Assembly (NCBI GenBank): GCA_017442735.1
Contig: JAFRZE010000058.1
Span: 45,792-109,791, forward strand
Source of the DNA: Bacillota bacterium
Lineage (GTDB): Bacteria > Bacillota > Clostridia > Lachnospirales > Bianqueaceae
DNA: 64,000 nucleotides
Reading direction: 5' to 3'
Positions 34,202-43,623 of this stretch are shown here, in pieces. The first letter of the stretch is position 1, and every line of letters starts with the position of its first letter. The notes below the pieces were generated by a model that made no database searches, was not told the origin of the DNA, and worked only from the letters and a program-made list of their open reading frames with translations. A program made the position numbers and the translations under genes.

Positions 34202-34213
34202 ATCTGGTATAAT
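34185..34213 (+). promoter_or_regulatory. Internal promoter for rplS
   Basis: TGGACA (34185-34190), a 17-bp spacer and TATAAT with a TGG extension (34208-34213) overlap the end of trmD. A leader of about 165 nt follows before rplS. Confidence 0.7.
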
Positions 34214-34220
34214 AATAATT

Positions 34221-34383
34221 CGTGAACGCTCCAGAAAGCGTTTCACATGATTTGGATGTTCCGCTGGCATTTGGTCAGGAAGACCGCATAGAAATATGCT
34301 GCATGTCCTCCCGTTTCATTGATTGTTCCTCAGGGTGGTATGCATTTGCTATTGAGTGTCTGTAAAGAAAGGGGTTATATACC
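34221..34383 (+). promoter_or_regulatory. Structured 5' leader of rplS (candidate L19 autoregulatory RNA)
   Basis: Between the promoter and rplS lie several hairpins: GTGAACGCT with AGCGTTTCAC at 34223-34246, GGTC-AGGAA-GACC near 34274-34286, and GCAT-AGAAAT-ATGC just after. No open frame fits. Firmicutes rplS genes often carry an L19-binding leader, so this is a likely one; the match to that RNA family was not tested. Confidence 0.45.
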
Positions 34384-34731
34384 ATGAATGCTGAGATCAT
34401 TCGCGAGATCGAAAAGGAACAGTTGAAATCCGACATTCCGGAGTTTCAGGTTGGCGATACCATCCGTGTATATGCCAAGATCAAAGAAGGTGCCAGAGAG
34501 CGTATCCAGATGTTCGAAGGAATCGTTGTTCGCCGTACGGGCGGATCTATCCGTGAGAACGTGACCGTACGCCGTCTGTCCTCCGGTATCGGTGTTGAGA
34601 AAACCTGGCCGCTGAATTCTCCGAGTATCGATCATATTCAGGTCGTTCGCCGCGGTAAAGTCCGTCGCGCGAAACTGAATTATCTGCGTGACCGTGTCGG
34701 TAAAGCTGCCAAGGTCAAAGAGAGAATCTAA
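34384..34731 (+). CDS. rplS: 50S ribosomal protein L19
   Basis: The 115-residue protein has the bL19 pattern [40 protein letters not shown] sequence (here [20 protein letters not shown]) and the [15 protein letters not shown] end. AAAGGGGTT precedes the ATG. It has its own promoter and leader and is followed by a terminator-like hairpin. Confidence 0.97.
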   Translation: MNAEIIREIEKEQLKSDIPEFQVGDTIRVYAKIKEGARERIQMFEGIVVRRTGGSIRENVTVRRLSSGIGVEKTWPLNSPSIDHIQVVRRGKVRRAKLNYLRDRVGKAAKVKERI

Positions 34732-34745
34732 GCGAAGTTTTTGTG

Positions 34746-34789
34746 AAAGAGGGACAAATATGTTCGGAAGGACTATGTGTCCCTCTTTT
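34746..34789 (+). terminator. Hairpin with T-run after rplS
   Basis: AAAGAGGGACA (34746-34756) pairs with TGTCCCTCTTT (34778-34788) around a 21-nt loop. The T-run is partly within the stem, so termination may be incomplete, and lepB 31 bp further can receive read-through. Confidence 0.65.
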
Positions 34790-34819
34790 GCATAAAGACT
34801 TAAAACGAGGAGAGCAGTC

Positions 34820-35659
34820 ATGAGCCAGGACGAAAGAAAAAAAGAAGGAGAGCGCGTTTCTGATCCGAAGCCGAGAGAACTCAGGGAATTCGATTTCGAA
34901 GATATCCTGACAGATGATCTCGCGAACGATATAGTTCAGACAGAAACGCCGGCAGAACCTGCTGTGGAAGAAGCAGAAGATGCTCCTTCCCCGGCGCCTG
35001 AAAAAAAGAAAAAGAAAAAAGCAAAGAATAAGCCTGTACTGAGTGAGGAAGAAGCCGCTAGAGCGAAACGGAGAAAACATCGCTATATTCGCAAAAGACT
35101 CTGGAAGATCTCGACAGGCGTCCTGACATGGGTCAAGGATATCGCGATCGCGGTCGCGATCATCTGGGTCGTTCAAATGTTCATCGCAGGATATGTAAAA
35201 GTAGATAATACGGCCATGGATCCTACCATCCAATCCGGTGAAACGATCGTTTACAGCCGGTTCAGCTATCGCTTTTCCGACCCCGGACGGGGAGAGATCA
35301 TCGCGTTTCTGGTAGGAGAGAGCAAACGTGCGCATATCTCCAGAGTCATCGGTCTTCCGGGAGATGTGATCATGATCGATGAACAGGGCAATATCTCCGT
35401 TAATGGGATCGCCTTTGTTACGCCTTACTGCGAAGGTACGACGACTTATATTCCGGGACAGGTGACGTATCCGTATACGGTTCCGGAGGATTCATACTTT
35501 GTCTTATGTGATAATCCCAACGCGACATTGGACAGCCGATTTGTATCTGTCAGTGCAGTACCGAAATCCGATATAGTCGGAAAGGTTTTCTTCTGTGTTT
35601 GGCCGAGACAATCCTGGAGACCGATCGTACAGGGATTGATCAGTCTTTCCGAAGACTGA
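34820..35659 (+). CDS. Signal peptidase I homologue lacking the catalytic Ser and Lys
   Basis: The 279-residue protein sits in the lepB position between rplS and rbgA. A charged cytosolic N-terminus (1-95, with six consecutive Lys) leads to one membrane helix (about 105-125) and an S26-type outer domain. Box B reads VDNTAMDPTI: the nucleophile Ser is Ala132 (codon GCC at 35213). Box D reads ISRVIGLPGD: the general-base Lys is Ser174 (codon TCC at 35339). Box E is CDNPNATLDSR, with the usual GDNR altered to CDNP but the DSR end kept. The frame is intact and the fold motifs remain. It should not cleave signal peptides and may bind them or another partner. A working enzyme must lie elsewhere in the genome. 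Confidence 0.85.
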   Translation: MSQDERKKEGERVSDPKPRELREFDFEDILTDDLANDIVQTETPAEPAVEEAEDAPSPAPEKKKKKKAKNKPVLSEEEAARAKRRKHRYIRKRLWKISTGVLTWVKDIAIAVAIIWVVQMFIAGYVKVDNTAMDPTIQSGETIVYSRFSYRFSDPGRGEIIAFLVGESKRAHISRVIGLPGDVIMIDEQGNISVNGIAFVTPYCEGTTTYIPGQVTYPYTVPEDSYFVLCDNPNATLDSRFVSVSAVPKSDIVGKVFFCVWPRQSWRPIVQGLISLSED

Positions 35660-35674
35660 GATCATCCACCAAGG

Positions 35675-35726
35675 AACAGGACTGCATGTGCTATGCCGAT
35701 GCTGAAGCATTGCAGCCCTGTTTTTT
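35675..35726 (+). terminator. Terminator after the lepB homologue
   Basis: AACAGG-A-CTGCA (35675-35686) pairs with TGCAG-C-CCTGTT (35711-35722) and is followed by TTTT. The loop of about 24 nt is long, so it may be partial. Confidence 0.6.
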
Positions 35727-35745
35727 CATATAGAAAGAGAAAAAG

Positions 35746-36642
35746 ATGAGCGAAAACAATCAAACCATCAACTGGTTTCCCGGCCATATGGCCAAGACTC
35801 GCAGGATGATGGAAGAAAATATCAAACTAGTCGATGTAGTCGTTGAGATCGTAGACGCCCGTGTTCCTTTTTCCAGTAAGAATCCGTATCTGGATAAACT
35901 GTGGAGCCGGCGTCCGCGCGTGATCGTGATGAGCAAGACCGATCTGGCGGATGAACAAGTTACCAAAGAATGGACAAAATGGTTTGAGGAACAGGGATTC
36001 GCTGTGGTCGCCCTTGATATCCTGAAAGGAAAGGGCCTGGCGGCAATTTCCCGTGCCGCCAATCAGCTTTGCCAGGAAAAAATCGAAAGGGCCAAGGCAA
36101 AAGGACTGAAGCCTCAGCCGATCCGTATGATGATCACCGGTATTCCCAATGTCGGGAAATCCACCCTGATCAATCAGATGGCGCATCGTTCCGACGCGGC
36201 CAAGACCGGCAATAAGCCGGGGGTCACCAAAGCCAAACAGTGGATCCGTCTCTCTGATGGGACGCTGCTGCTGGATACTCCGGGGATCCTCTGGCCCAAG
36301 TTCGATGATCAGACTACGGCCATGAAACTGGCATTTATCGGTTCTATCAAAGATGATATTTTGAACAGCTATACGCTTTGCGCAAAGCTTTGTGAGACCG
36401 TCGCGGCAAGATATCCGGATCTCATGGCGGATCGTTATCATATCGAAAAAGAGGTATTATCACTTTCCGGAGATCATATTCTGGAGGCCATCGGAAAAAA
36501 GCGAGGCCACCTGAAGGCGGGCGGTGTGATCGATGTGGAGAGGACAGCGGTCATGGTGCTGGATGAATTCCGGAACGGCAAGATCGGACGCATCTCCCTG
36601 GAGAGGCCGGAGGACAAGGAGAAGAACAGGGGCATCCAGTGA
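35746..36642 (+). CDS. rbgA: Ribosome biogenesis GTPase RbgA (YlqF)
   Basis: The 298-residue circularly permuted GTPase starts INWFPGHMAKTRRMMEEN, the family mark. G4 (MSKTDLAD) comes first, then G1 ([14 protein letters not shown]), the GVTK G2 and DTPGILWPKF (G3). RbgA helps late 50S assembly. The order with rnhB next is usual. Two small hairpins follow (AGGGGC/GCCCCT at 36628-36660 and GAACCGC-TGC-GCGGTTC at 36665-36681) before the rnhB ribosome binding site. Confidence 0.95.
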   Translation: MSENNQTINWFPGHMAKTRRMMEENIKLVDVVVEIVDARVPFSSKNPYLDKLWSRRPRVIVMSKTDLADEQVTKEWTKWFEEQGFAVVALDILKGKGLAAISRAANQLCQEKIERAKAKGLKPQPIRMMITGIPNVGKSTLINQMAHRSDAAKTGNKPGVTKAKQWIRLSDGTLLLDTPGILWPKFDDQTTAMKLAFIGSIKDDILNSYTLCAKLCETVAARYPDLMADRYHIEKEVLSLSGDHILEAIGKKRGHLKAGGVIDVERTAVMVLDEFRNGKIGRISLERPEDKEKNRGIQ

Positions 36643-36705
36643 CTGCAATCGTGAGCCCCTGTCTGAACCGCTGCGCGGTTCCCAAGCACAATAGGAGGAC
36701 GAATC

Positions 36706-37338
36706 ATGGCTGCGAAAACAGATCCCGTGCTGAAATATCAGCAAATGTCGGAATATGAGAACAAATATCTGGAACTGGGATATCAGACGATCGCCGGAAT
36801 GGATGAAGCCGGCAGAGGGCCGCTGGCCGGCCCCGTCGTGGCCGCCTGCGTGATCCTTGATCCGGAAAAACCGGTTGACGGGGTGAATGATTCCAAAAAA
36901 CTCAGCCCCAAAAAACGAGCGGAGCTGAAAAAAGAGATCGAAGAAAAAGCGATCGGGATCGGGATCGGTATCGTCGATGAAAGGACGATCGACGAGATCA
37001 ATATCCTCGAAGCGACCAAACTGGCCATGAAGATGGCGTTTGATCAGCTGAAAATAAAGCCGGAAGTGCTTCTCATCGACGCACTGAAGATCCCTCAGAT
37101 TCCGGTCATGCAGGAAGGCATCATCAAGGGGGACGCATTGTCCGTTTCTATTGCGTCCGCCAGCATTATCGCAAAAGAAACCAGAGACGATATTCTTCGA
37201 AAATTGGATGAGAAGTATCCGGAATATGGATTCGCTTCTCACAAAGGATATGGTACGGCGCAGCATATCCAGGCGATCCGTACCTATGGACCTTTGCCGG
37301 TCCACCGTAAGACGTTTATCGGAAAGTTTATCTCTTAA
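36706..37338 (+). CDS. rnhB: Ribonuclease HII
   Basis: The 210-residue enzyme cuts RNA in RNA-DNA hybrids. GMDEAGRGPLAGPVVAACVIL has the first Asp-Glu pair, LLIDALKIP another Asp, and SVSIASASIIAKETRDD the metal-proximal SxASIxAK motif; YGFASHKGYGT closes the site. TAGGAGGAC precedes the ATG. The stop TAATG overlaps the yraN start by one base. Confidence 0.96.
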   Translation: MAAKTDPVLKYQQMSEYENKYLELGYQTIAGMDEAGRGPLAGPVVAACVILDPEKPVDGVNDSKKLSPKKRAELKKEIEEKAIGIGIGIVDERTIDEINILEATKLAMKMAFDQLKIKPEVLLIDALKIPQIPVMQEGIIKGDALSVSIASASIIAKETRDDILRKLDEKYPEYGFASHKGYGTAQHIQAIRTYGPLPVHRKTFIGKFIS

Positions 37339-37724
37339 TGGGAAAAGCGTATGATGAAGGACTGCGAGCGGAGGAGATGGCGGCGCAGTATCTGAAGAAC
37401 AAACACTATGATATTCTGGAAAAAAGATTCCGATGCCGGCAGGGAGAGATCGATCTGATCGCGCTGGATCAGCAGCAGGATCCACCGGTACTGGTATTTG
37501 TGGAAGTGAAATACCGGCATGATCTTGCCTTTGGGCGGCCTTCTCTGGCTGTGACGCCGGAGAAGATGAAAAAGCTGATCCATACAGCGGAATACTATCG
37601 CTCATTCAGACAGATCGGTGAGACCCAAATGAGATTTGATATCGTCGAGATCTGGTGGGCCGGTGATCATCATAAAATACATCATTATCAGAACGCGTTT
37701 GGAGAGGATTTATGGATGAACTAA
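37338..37724 (+). CDS. YraN/UPF0102-family putative endonuclease
   Basis: The 128-residue product has the restriction-endonuclease-like core GLRAEEMAAQYLKNKHYDIL, GEIDLIALDQQ (metal Asp) and LVFVEVKYRHD (E-x-K). This family sits next to rnhB in many bacteria; its role is unproven, probably in DNA or RNA-DNA processing. It overlaps rnhB by one base and pgeF by 13 bp. Confidence 0.9.
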   Translation: MGKAYDEGLRAEEMAAQYLKNKHYDILEKRFRCRQGEIDLIALDQQQDPPVLVFVEVKYRHDLAFGRPSLAVTPEKMKKLIHTAEYYRSFRQIGETQMRFDIVEIWWAGDHHKIHHYQNAFGEDLWMN

Positions 37725-38548
37725 AAAGCAGTGTCCATGGGATCCATCGTTACGGACCTGTTGTGACGGTAACGTTTCCTTCATTTGAGTCGACCGGACT
37801 TGTGAGGCACCTGTTCTCGACACGCCGCGGCGGTATGAGTGCCGGCTATCTCGCCAGCATGAACCTCGGGTTTTCCCGGGGCGATATGGCAGAGACCGTG
37901 TATGAGAACTACCGGAGGATCTCCTTTGTTTCGGGGATCTATCCCGGTGATATGGTGTTGTCCGATCAGGTGCACGGAGAGAAGATCCTGGAAGTAGGAC
38001 CCGAGAACCGGGGAGAAGGATTGCTGAAACCCAAGAGAATGAAGGATGTCGATGGATTCATTACAAATCGGAGAGAGGTTTGCCTCACGACATTTCACGC
38101 GGATTGTCCGGCGATTTTCCTTCTGGATCCGGTGAAAAAAGCGATCGGTCTCGCCCATTCCGGCTGGAAGGGAACGGTCCTGGAGATCGGCCGTCATATG
38201 GTAGAGCGGATGCATGAAGCATATGGCTGCCGCCCTTCGGATATCCTTGCCGGTATTTCTCCCTCTATCGGCCCTTGCTGTTTTGAGGTCGGAGAAGATG
38301 TCAGCGGGATCTTTGAAGCCATGTTTCAGGATCATGTGGACGAAGTCGTGCTTCCCTCCGAGAAGCCGGAAAAGAGCCAGGTCGATCTGTGGAGAGCGAA
38401 TCAGCTGATCCTGGAAGAAGCCGGACTTCTCCGGGAAAATATCACCGTGACAGACCTTTGCACCAAATGTCAGACGGAGTATTTCTATTCTCATCGTCGT
38501 ATGGGAAATGAGCGGGGTACCATGGCAGCTTTTCTGGAACTGATATAA
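37712..38548 (+). CDS. pgeF: Laccase-domain purine nucleoside phosphorylase (PgeF/YfiH family)
   Basis: The 278-residue protein has HLFSTRRGGMSAG, LSDQVHGEKI, TTFHADCPAIFLLDP, GLAHSGWKGT and a late CTKCQTEYFYSHRR. The His and Cys of HADC and the AHSGWKGT His are the zinc ligands of the YfiH group. Characterised members act on adenosine/inosine and cleave misattached L-Ser from peptidoglycan precursors. GGAGAGGA precedes the ATG inside the end of the yraN gene. Confidence 0.92.
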   Translation: MDELKSSVHGIHRYGPVVTVTFPSFESTGLVRHLFSTRRGGMSAGYLASMNLGFSRGDMAETVYENYRRISFVSGIYPGDMVLSDQVHGEKILEVGPENRGEGLLKPKRMKDVDGFITNRREVCLTTFHADCPAIFLLDPVKKAIGLAHSGWKGTVLEIGRHMVERMHEAYGCRPSDILAGISPSIGPCCFEVGEDVSGIFEAMFQDHVDEVVLPSEKPEKSQVDLWRANQLILEEAGLLRENITVTDLCTKCQTEYFYSHRRMGNERGTMAAFLELI

Positions 38549-38563
38549 GGATAGGGATCACTT

Positions 38564-39871
38564 ATGAAACAAATCATCAAGGCAGTTGTCCCCGGCGGGA
38601 TCGGAGAAGAGCTGGGCTTCGAACCGGGTGATATTCTTTTGTCCATCGATTCCCAGCCGATCGAAGACGTTCTGGATTATTATTATTTCTGTGAAAAAGA
38701 ACAGCTGACTCTGCAGATCCTGACCAAGGATAATGAAGAAGTCGAATGTGTCGTCGAAAAGGATGAAGATGAAGATCTCGGCCTTGTATTTGAAGAAGAG
38801 TTTATGGGCAAATACCGCCGATGCTCCAATCAGTGCATCTTCTGCTTCATCGACCAGATGCCGAAGGGGATGAGAGATTCTCTGTATTTCAAGGACGATG
38901 ACGCGAGACTCTCCTTTCTGAACGGAAACTATATTACCATGACGAATATGTCGGAGTCTGATTTCGAGAAAATCATCCGCTATCAGATGTCTCCGATCAA
39001 TATTTCCGTTCAGGCAGCCGAGCCTGATCTGCGGGTACGGATGCTGAAAAACAAAAGAGCGGCGGAACTGATGCCCAGGCTGAGACGTCTGAAAGAAGCA
39101 GGGATACAGATGAACGGACAGATCGTTCTTTGCAAAGGTGTAAACGATAAAGAACATCTTGACTATACGATCCGGACATTGATGGAACTCATGCCGGAGA
39201 TGACCAGTGTCAGTATCGTTCCCGTAGGCCTTTCGAAATTCCGGGAAGGACTATATCCGCTGGAACCATTTACAAAAGAAGAACTGACAGAAGTCATCGA
39301 TCAGGTCGAACCTTACCGGGAGGAAGCCTATCAAAAGAGCGGGCTTCACTTCGTCCATCTTTCGGATGAATTCTATATCGGAGCTGACAGGCCGCTTCCG
39401 GAGGAAGACGCTTATGACGGGTATCTTCAGCTGGAAAACGGCGTCGGAATGATGCGGCTTTTTGTGGATGAGGCGGAAGAAGCCATCAAACGTCTTGATC
39501 CGTCAAAGGAGATCAAAGGAAATTTCAGTCTGATCACAGGCGAACTGCCCAGTGAGTTTATAAGGCAGATCTGCCAGAAGATCATGGATGTCTATCCGGA
39601 GCTTAAGATCAGGGTATATGTGATCATTAACCATTTCTTCGGAGAACATATTACCGTTACGGGACTTCTCACCGGTAAGGATATTATAGAGCAGCTGAAG
39701 GGAAAAGACCTGGGAGACAGGCTGTTGCTGCCGAAGGGACTTCTCAAGGCGGATGAGGACATACTGCTCGATGATGTGTCTGTGAAGGATATTGAAAAGG
39801 CTTTACAGATCCCTGTATCTATTGTAAAATCTTCAGGAGATAGTTTTGTGGAGTCGATCCTTTATGGATAA
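38564..39871 (+). CDS. DUF512 radical SAM protein with N-terminal PDZ
   Basis: The 435-residue protein starts with a PDZ-like segment (GGIGEELGFEPGDILLSID). A radical SAM cluster motif follows: Cys87, Cys91 and Cys94 in CSNQCIFCFIDQMPKGM. KDDDARLSFLNGNYITMTN and ISVQAAEPDLRVRMLKN are further marks of the DUF512 group, which is conserved beside der in Clostridia and other anaerobes. The chemistry and substrate are not established. It ends 15 bp before der and presumably shares a transcript. Confidence 0.9.
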   Translation: MKQIIKAVVPGGIGEELGFEPGDILLSIDSQPIEDVLDYYYFCEKEQLTLQILTKDNEEVECVVEKDEDEDLGLVFEEEFMGKYRRCSNQCIFCFIDQMPKGMRDSLYFKDDDARLSFLNGNYITMTNMSESDFEKIIRYQMSPINISVQAAEPDLRVRMLKNKRAAELMPRLRRLKEAGIQMNGQIVLCKGVNDKEHLDYTIRTLMELMPEMTSVSIVPVGLSKFREGLYPLEPFTKEELTEVIDQVEPYREEAYQKSGLHFVHLSDEFYIGADRPLPEEDAYDGYLQLENGVGMMRLFVDEAEEAIKRLDPSKEIKGNFSLITGELPSEFIRQICQKIMDVYPELKIRVYVIINHFFGEHITVTGLLTGKDIIEQLKGKDLGDRLLLPKGLLKADEDILLDDVSVKDIEKALQIPVSIVKSSGDSFVESILYG

Positions 39872-39886
39872 GGAAAGGAAAAGAAA

Positions 39887-41218
39887 ATGAAACCGATCGT
39901 TGCTATCGTATGCCGGCCGAATGTGGGTAAATCGACCCTTTTCAATCGACTGGCAGGAGAGAGGATCTCGATCGTTAAAGATACGCCCGGCGTGACCAGA
40001 GACAGGATCTACGCGCAGGCGGAATGGCTGGATCACGGATTTACCATGATCGATACCGGCGGTATCGAACCGAAGACCAATGACCTGCTACTTAAGCATA
40101 TGCGTGAACAGGCACAGATGGCGATCGAAATGGCGCATGTGATCATTTTTCTGGTGGATGCCAAGAGCGGAATGACAGACGCCGATACCGAAGTGGCTTC
40201 CATGCTGCGCAAATCTCATAAACCGGTGGTCCTGGCTGTGAATAAACTGGACAATATGCGGGATGTAACGCCGATCTATGAGTTTTATTCCCTTGGCCTG
40301 GGTGAACCATTCCCTGTTTCATCCGAACAGGGTCTGGGACTTGGCGATATGCTGGATGAAGTGATCCGGCATTTCCCGCCGGAGAATACTCTTGACGGTT
40401 CTGATGAGCAGCTTAAGATCGCGGTGATCGGCAAACCGAACACCGGAAAATCGTCTCTGATCAACCGACTTCTGGGAGAAGAACGTGTCATCGTTTCCGA
40501 GATAGCCGGTACAACGAGAGACGCGATCGACACCGAAGTGACCTATAATCATAAGAAATACACCTTTATCGATACAGCCGGGATCCGGCGTCAGAGCCGG
40601 GTCGATGAGGACATCGAAAGGTATTCGGTCATCCGCTCGGTAAGCGCGGTGGAAAGAGCCGATATCGCCATCCTGATGATCGACGCACAGAGCGGCGTGA
40701 CCGAACAGGACGCGAAGATCGCCGGGATCGCTCATGAGAACGGGAAAGGGATCATCATCGCGGTCAACAAATGGGACATCGTGGAGAAAGATACCAACAC
40801 GATGAAAGAGTTTGAGAAGGACCTGGCGGATGTGCTCAGCTTTATTCCCTACGCCATGACGGTCTTTATTTCGGCTAAGACGGGACAAAGGATCCATAAG
40901 TTGTTTGAAGCCATTGATATCGTGGAAGAAAACCAGGCCAGAAGAGTAGCGACCGGTATTCTGAACGATGTGCTGTATGACGCGACCGCGATGAATCAGC
41001 CGCCTTCAGATAAAGGAAGACAGCTCAGGATCTTTTATATGACACAGACCGGCGTCAAACCGCCGACATTTGTCATATTCGTGAACGATCAGGAGCTGAT
41101 GCATTACAGCTACCGACGGTATCTGGAAAACTGTATCCGGAAGAGTTTTGATTTCAGAGGGACACCGCTGAAATTTATCATCCGTGAACGCGGTGTGCTG
41201 GGAGAGAGATTTTCATAA
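39887..41218 (+). CDS. der: Ribosome assembly GTPase Der (EngA)
   Basis: The 443-residue protein has two GTPase domains. The first: [23 protein letters not shown] and AVNKLDN. The second: [25 protein letters not shown] and AVNKWDIV. The C-terminal KH-like domain (about 355-443) ends [13 protein letters not shown]. Der matures the 50S subunit. AAGGAAAGG precedes the ATG. Confidence 0.97.
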   Translation: MKPIVAIVCRPNVGKSTLFNRLAGERISIVKDTPGVTRDRIYAQAEWLDHGFTMIDTGGIEPKTNDLLLKHMREQAQMAIEMAHVIIFLVDAKSGMTDADTEVASMLRKSHKPVVLAVNKLDNMRDVTPIYEFYSLGLGEPFPVSSEQGLGLGDMLDEVIRHFPPENTLDGSDEQLKIAVIGKPNTGKSSLINRLLGEERVIVSEIAGTTRDAIDTEVTYNHKKYTFIDTAGIRRQSRVDEDIERYSVIRSVSAVERADIAILMIDAQSGVTEQDAKIAGIAHENGKGIIIAVNKWDIVEKDTNTMKEFEKDLADVLSFIPYAMTVFISAKTGQRIHKLFEAIDIVEENQARRVATGILNDVLYDATAMNQPPSDKGRQLRIFYMTQTGVKPPTFVIFVNDQELMHYSYRRYLENCIRKSFDFRGTPLKFIIRERGVLGERFS

Positions 41219-41242
41219 TTCCCGAGCATACAAGGAGGGGTA

Positions 41243-41953
41243 ATGGATTTGCTTATTCAGAGAGCCTGCTGCCTTTTGATCGGCTATGCGTTCGGTTGCC
41301 AGCAGTTCGCCTATATTCTTGGCAAACTGGTCAAAGGCATCGATATCAGAAATTATGGCAGCGGCAACGCGGGCACAACGAATGTGATCCGCGTCATGGG
41401 CAAGAGATGGGGTTATCTGACGCTGTTTTTGGATATTGTCAAAGCGGTCGGTGCTGTGCTGGTCGCCGCTTCCATCTATGGCTACAGTGAGAAATACTTG
41501 TTGTGGTGGGCCGGGATCGGTGTGATCCTTGGACATAATTATCCTTTTTATATGCAGTTCAGAGGCGGAAAAGGAGTTGCGGCTACCATCGGGATCCTGC
41601 TGGCCGCGGATCCACGGGTCGTTGCTTTCTGCCTGATTCCGTCTGTACTGATTCTGTATCTTTCCAAATATATGTCGCTGGCTTCGCTGACCTACATGGT
41701 ACTGCAGCTGACCTTTACCGCGATATTCTATTATGATCAGGCGCATGGGATCGAAATTATCCTCCTGTCGCTGATCATGGCTGTTTCAGGCTTTTATCGT
41801 CACAGAGCGAATATACAGCGGCTGCTGGAAGGAAAAGAATCGAAAATGGGTCAGAAAGTCAAAGTCGCTGCGGATTATATGAACCGAAAAGGCAAAGCAG
41901 TCCCGGATGACGAGATCTACCGCTCAGTGATCAAGAAACAAAAACAGGAGTAA
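41243..41953 (+). CDS. plsY: Glycerol-3-phosphate acyltransferase PlsY
   Basis: The 236-residue membrane enzyme acylates glycerol-3-phosphate from acyl-phosphate. IRNYGSGNAGTTNVIRVMGK and LGHNYPFYMQFRGGKGVAATIG are the catalytic loops; RHRANIQRLLEGKE is the third conserved motif. The C-terminal tail of about 40 residues is longer than usual and basic. AAGGAGGGGTA precedes the ATG. It is 24 bp after der and 5 bp before gltX. Confidence 0.93.
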   Translation: MDLLIQRACCLLIGYAFGCQQFAYILGKLVKGIDIRNYGSGNAGTTNVIRVMGKRWGYLTLFLDIVKAVGAVLVAASIYGYSEKYLLWWAGIGVILGHNYPFYMQFRGGKGVAATIGILLAADPRVVAFCLIPSVLILYLSKYMSLASLTYMVLQLTFTAIFYYDQAHGIEIILLSLIMAVSGFYRHRANIQRLLEGKESKMGQKVKVAADYMNRKGKAVPDDEIYRSVIKKQKQE

Positions 41954-41958
41954 GTATC

Positions 41959-43623
41959 ATGGATTACCAGAAACTGGCCGATCGGCTGTTCCCGCATATT
42001 TCCGAAACGATGGAAATGATGGAAGAAAAATATCCGGAAAGAGATCTTCCGGAAGGAGCCAAGGTGACGAGGATCGCGCCAAGCCCCACCGGATTCATGC
42101 ATCTCGGCAATCTCTATGGGGCGATGGTCGATGAAAGGCTGGCCCATCAGAGCGGCGGTGTTTTTTATCTTAGGATCGAGGATACCGATCGCAAACGTCT
42201 TGTAGAAAATGGCGTGGAAACGATTCTGAAAGTGTTTCACAAATTCGGTCTGGAGTTCGATGAAGGCGCGACGCTCGAAGGAGACTGGGGAAACTACGGC
42301 CCGTACACACAGAGCGAAAGAGCCTCGATCTATCAGACGTATGTGAAGGCTCTGGTAGCCATGGGCAAGGCGTATCCATGCTTCTGCACGGAAGAAGAAC
42401 TGGCCGCGATCCACGAAGAACAGGAAAAAGGAAAAGAAAACTTCGGATATTATGGCAAATACGCGGTCTGGAGAGACCGGAGCGAAGAGGAAGTTTACGA
42501 AGAGCTGGATAAAGGAACACCGTATGTGATCCGTTTCCGTTCGGAGGGAAGTATCGAGCGGAAGATCCGGTTTGAAGATCAGATCAAAGGAAAAATGGAG
42601 ATCACCGAAAACGATCAGGATGTCGTCATTCTGAAATCCGATGGTCTTCCCACCTATCATTTCGCTCATGTGATCGATGATCATCTGATGCATACCACAC
42701 ACGTCGTCCGCGGTGAGGAATGGCTTTCCACCTTGCCGATCCATCTGCAGCTTTTTGACGCGTTGGGACTGAAAAAGCCCAAATACGCGCATACAGCCCA
42801 GCTGATGAAGATGGATGACGGGAAAAAGAGAAAACTTTCGAAGCGTAAAGATCCTGAACTGGCCCTGGATTTCTATTTCCAGAACGGGATCCCGGTAAAA
42901 GGCGCCGTTGAATACCTGTTGACGCTGCTCAATTCCAACTTTGAAGACTGGCGAAGAGCCAATCCGGACGCACCGTATCAGGACTTTCCGTTTTCCACGA
43001 AGAAAATGAGCGGTTCCGGAGCGCTGTTCGATATTGATAAACTGAACGATGTCTGTAAAAATGTCGTTTCCCGTATGAGCGCGGAAGAAGTTTATGAGAA
43101 AACTGTCCAATGGGCGGAAGAGTATGATCCGGATTTTGCCGCGCTGCTGAAAGAAGACCCGGATTATTCCAAAGCCATCCTGTCGATCGGCCGCGGCGGT
43201 AAAAAGCCAAGAAAAGACTTTGGCCGGTGGAGTGAAGTAAAAGCATATGTGAGCTTTTTCTTCGAGCCGCTTTTCGATCCGAAATATGAAGAATTGCCGG
43301 CGCATCTGTCGAAAGAAGTGATCGGGCGCATTCTTTCAGATTATATTCAGATCTATGACCCGTCACTGTCTCAGGATGAATGGTTTGCCCAGCTGAAAGA
43401 GATCTGTCCATCCTATGGTATGACTGCGGATATGAAGGCTTATAAGGCGGCACCGGGGGAATATACCGGAAGTGTCGGGGATCTTTCCATGGTCCTTCGG
43501 ATCGCTGTCTGCGGTCGTTCCCAGGCGCCTGATCTGTACAGCGTTATGCAGCTGCTTGGCAAAGAACGCATCATCCGCAGGCTTGATCATCTGAAAGAAT
43601 GGCTGGCAGCGGAGAATGATTGA
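41959..43623 (+). CDS. gltX: Glutamate-tRNA ligase, long form
   Basis: The 554-residue class I synthetase has RIAPSPTGFMHLGNLYGAMV (HIGH-type HLGN), LRIEDTDRKR, YPCFCTEEEL, VVRGEEWLSTLP and the KMSKS-type KRKLSKRKDPE. The length exceeds the common 460-490 because of an extended anticodon-binding part. Charging specificity (Glu only, or Glu and Gln tRNAs) cannot be told. AGGAGTAAG precedes the ATG. It ends the block begun at pgeF. Confidence 0.93.
   Translation: MDYQKLADRLFPHISETMEMMEEKYPERDLPEGAKVTRIAPSPTGFMHLGNLYGAMVDERLAHQSGGVFYLRIEDTDRKRLVENGVETILKVFHKFGLEFDEGATLEGDWGNYGPYTQSERASIYQTYVKALVAMGKAYPCFCTEEELAAIHEEQEKGKENFGYYGKYAVWRDRSEEEVYEELDKGTPYVIRFRSEGSIERKIRFEDQIKGKMEITENDQDVVILKSDGLPTYHFAHVIDDHLMHTTHVVRGEEWLSTLPIHLQLFDALGLKKPKYAHTAQLMKMDDGKKRKLSKRKDPELALDFYFQNGIPVKGAVEYLLTLLNSNFEDWRRANPDAPYQDFPFSTKKMSGSGALFDIDKLNDVCKNVVSRMSAEEVYEKTVQWAEEYDPDFAALLKEDPDYSKAILSIGRGGKKPRKDFGRWSEVKAYVSFFFEPLFDPKYEELPAHLSKEVIGRILSDYIQIYDPSLSQDEWFAQLKEICPSYGMTADMKAYKAAPGEYTGSVGDLSMVLRIAVCGRSQAPDLYSVMQLLGKERIIRRLDHLKEWLAAEND

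Noticed and set aside
41917..43305. Long minus-strand frame opposite gltX
   Set aside because: It arises from codon bias of gltX on the other strand; the synthetase signatures are on the plus strand.
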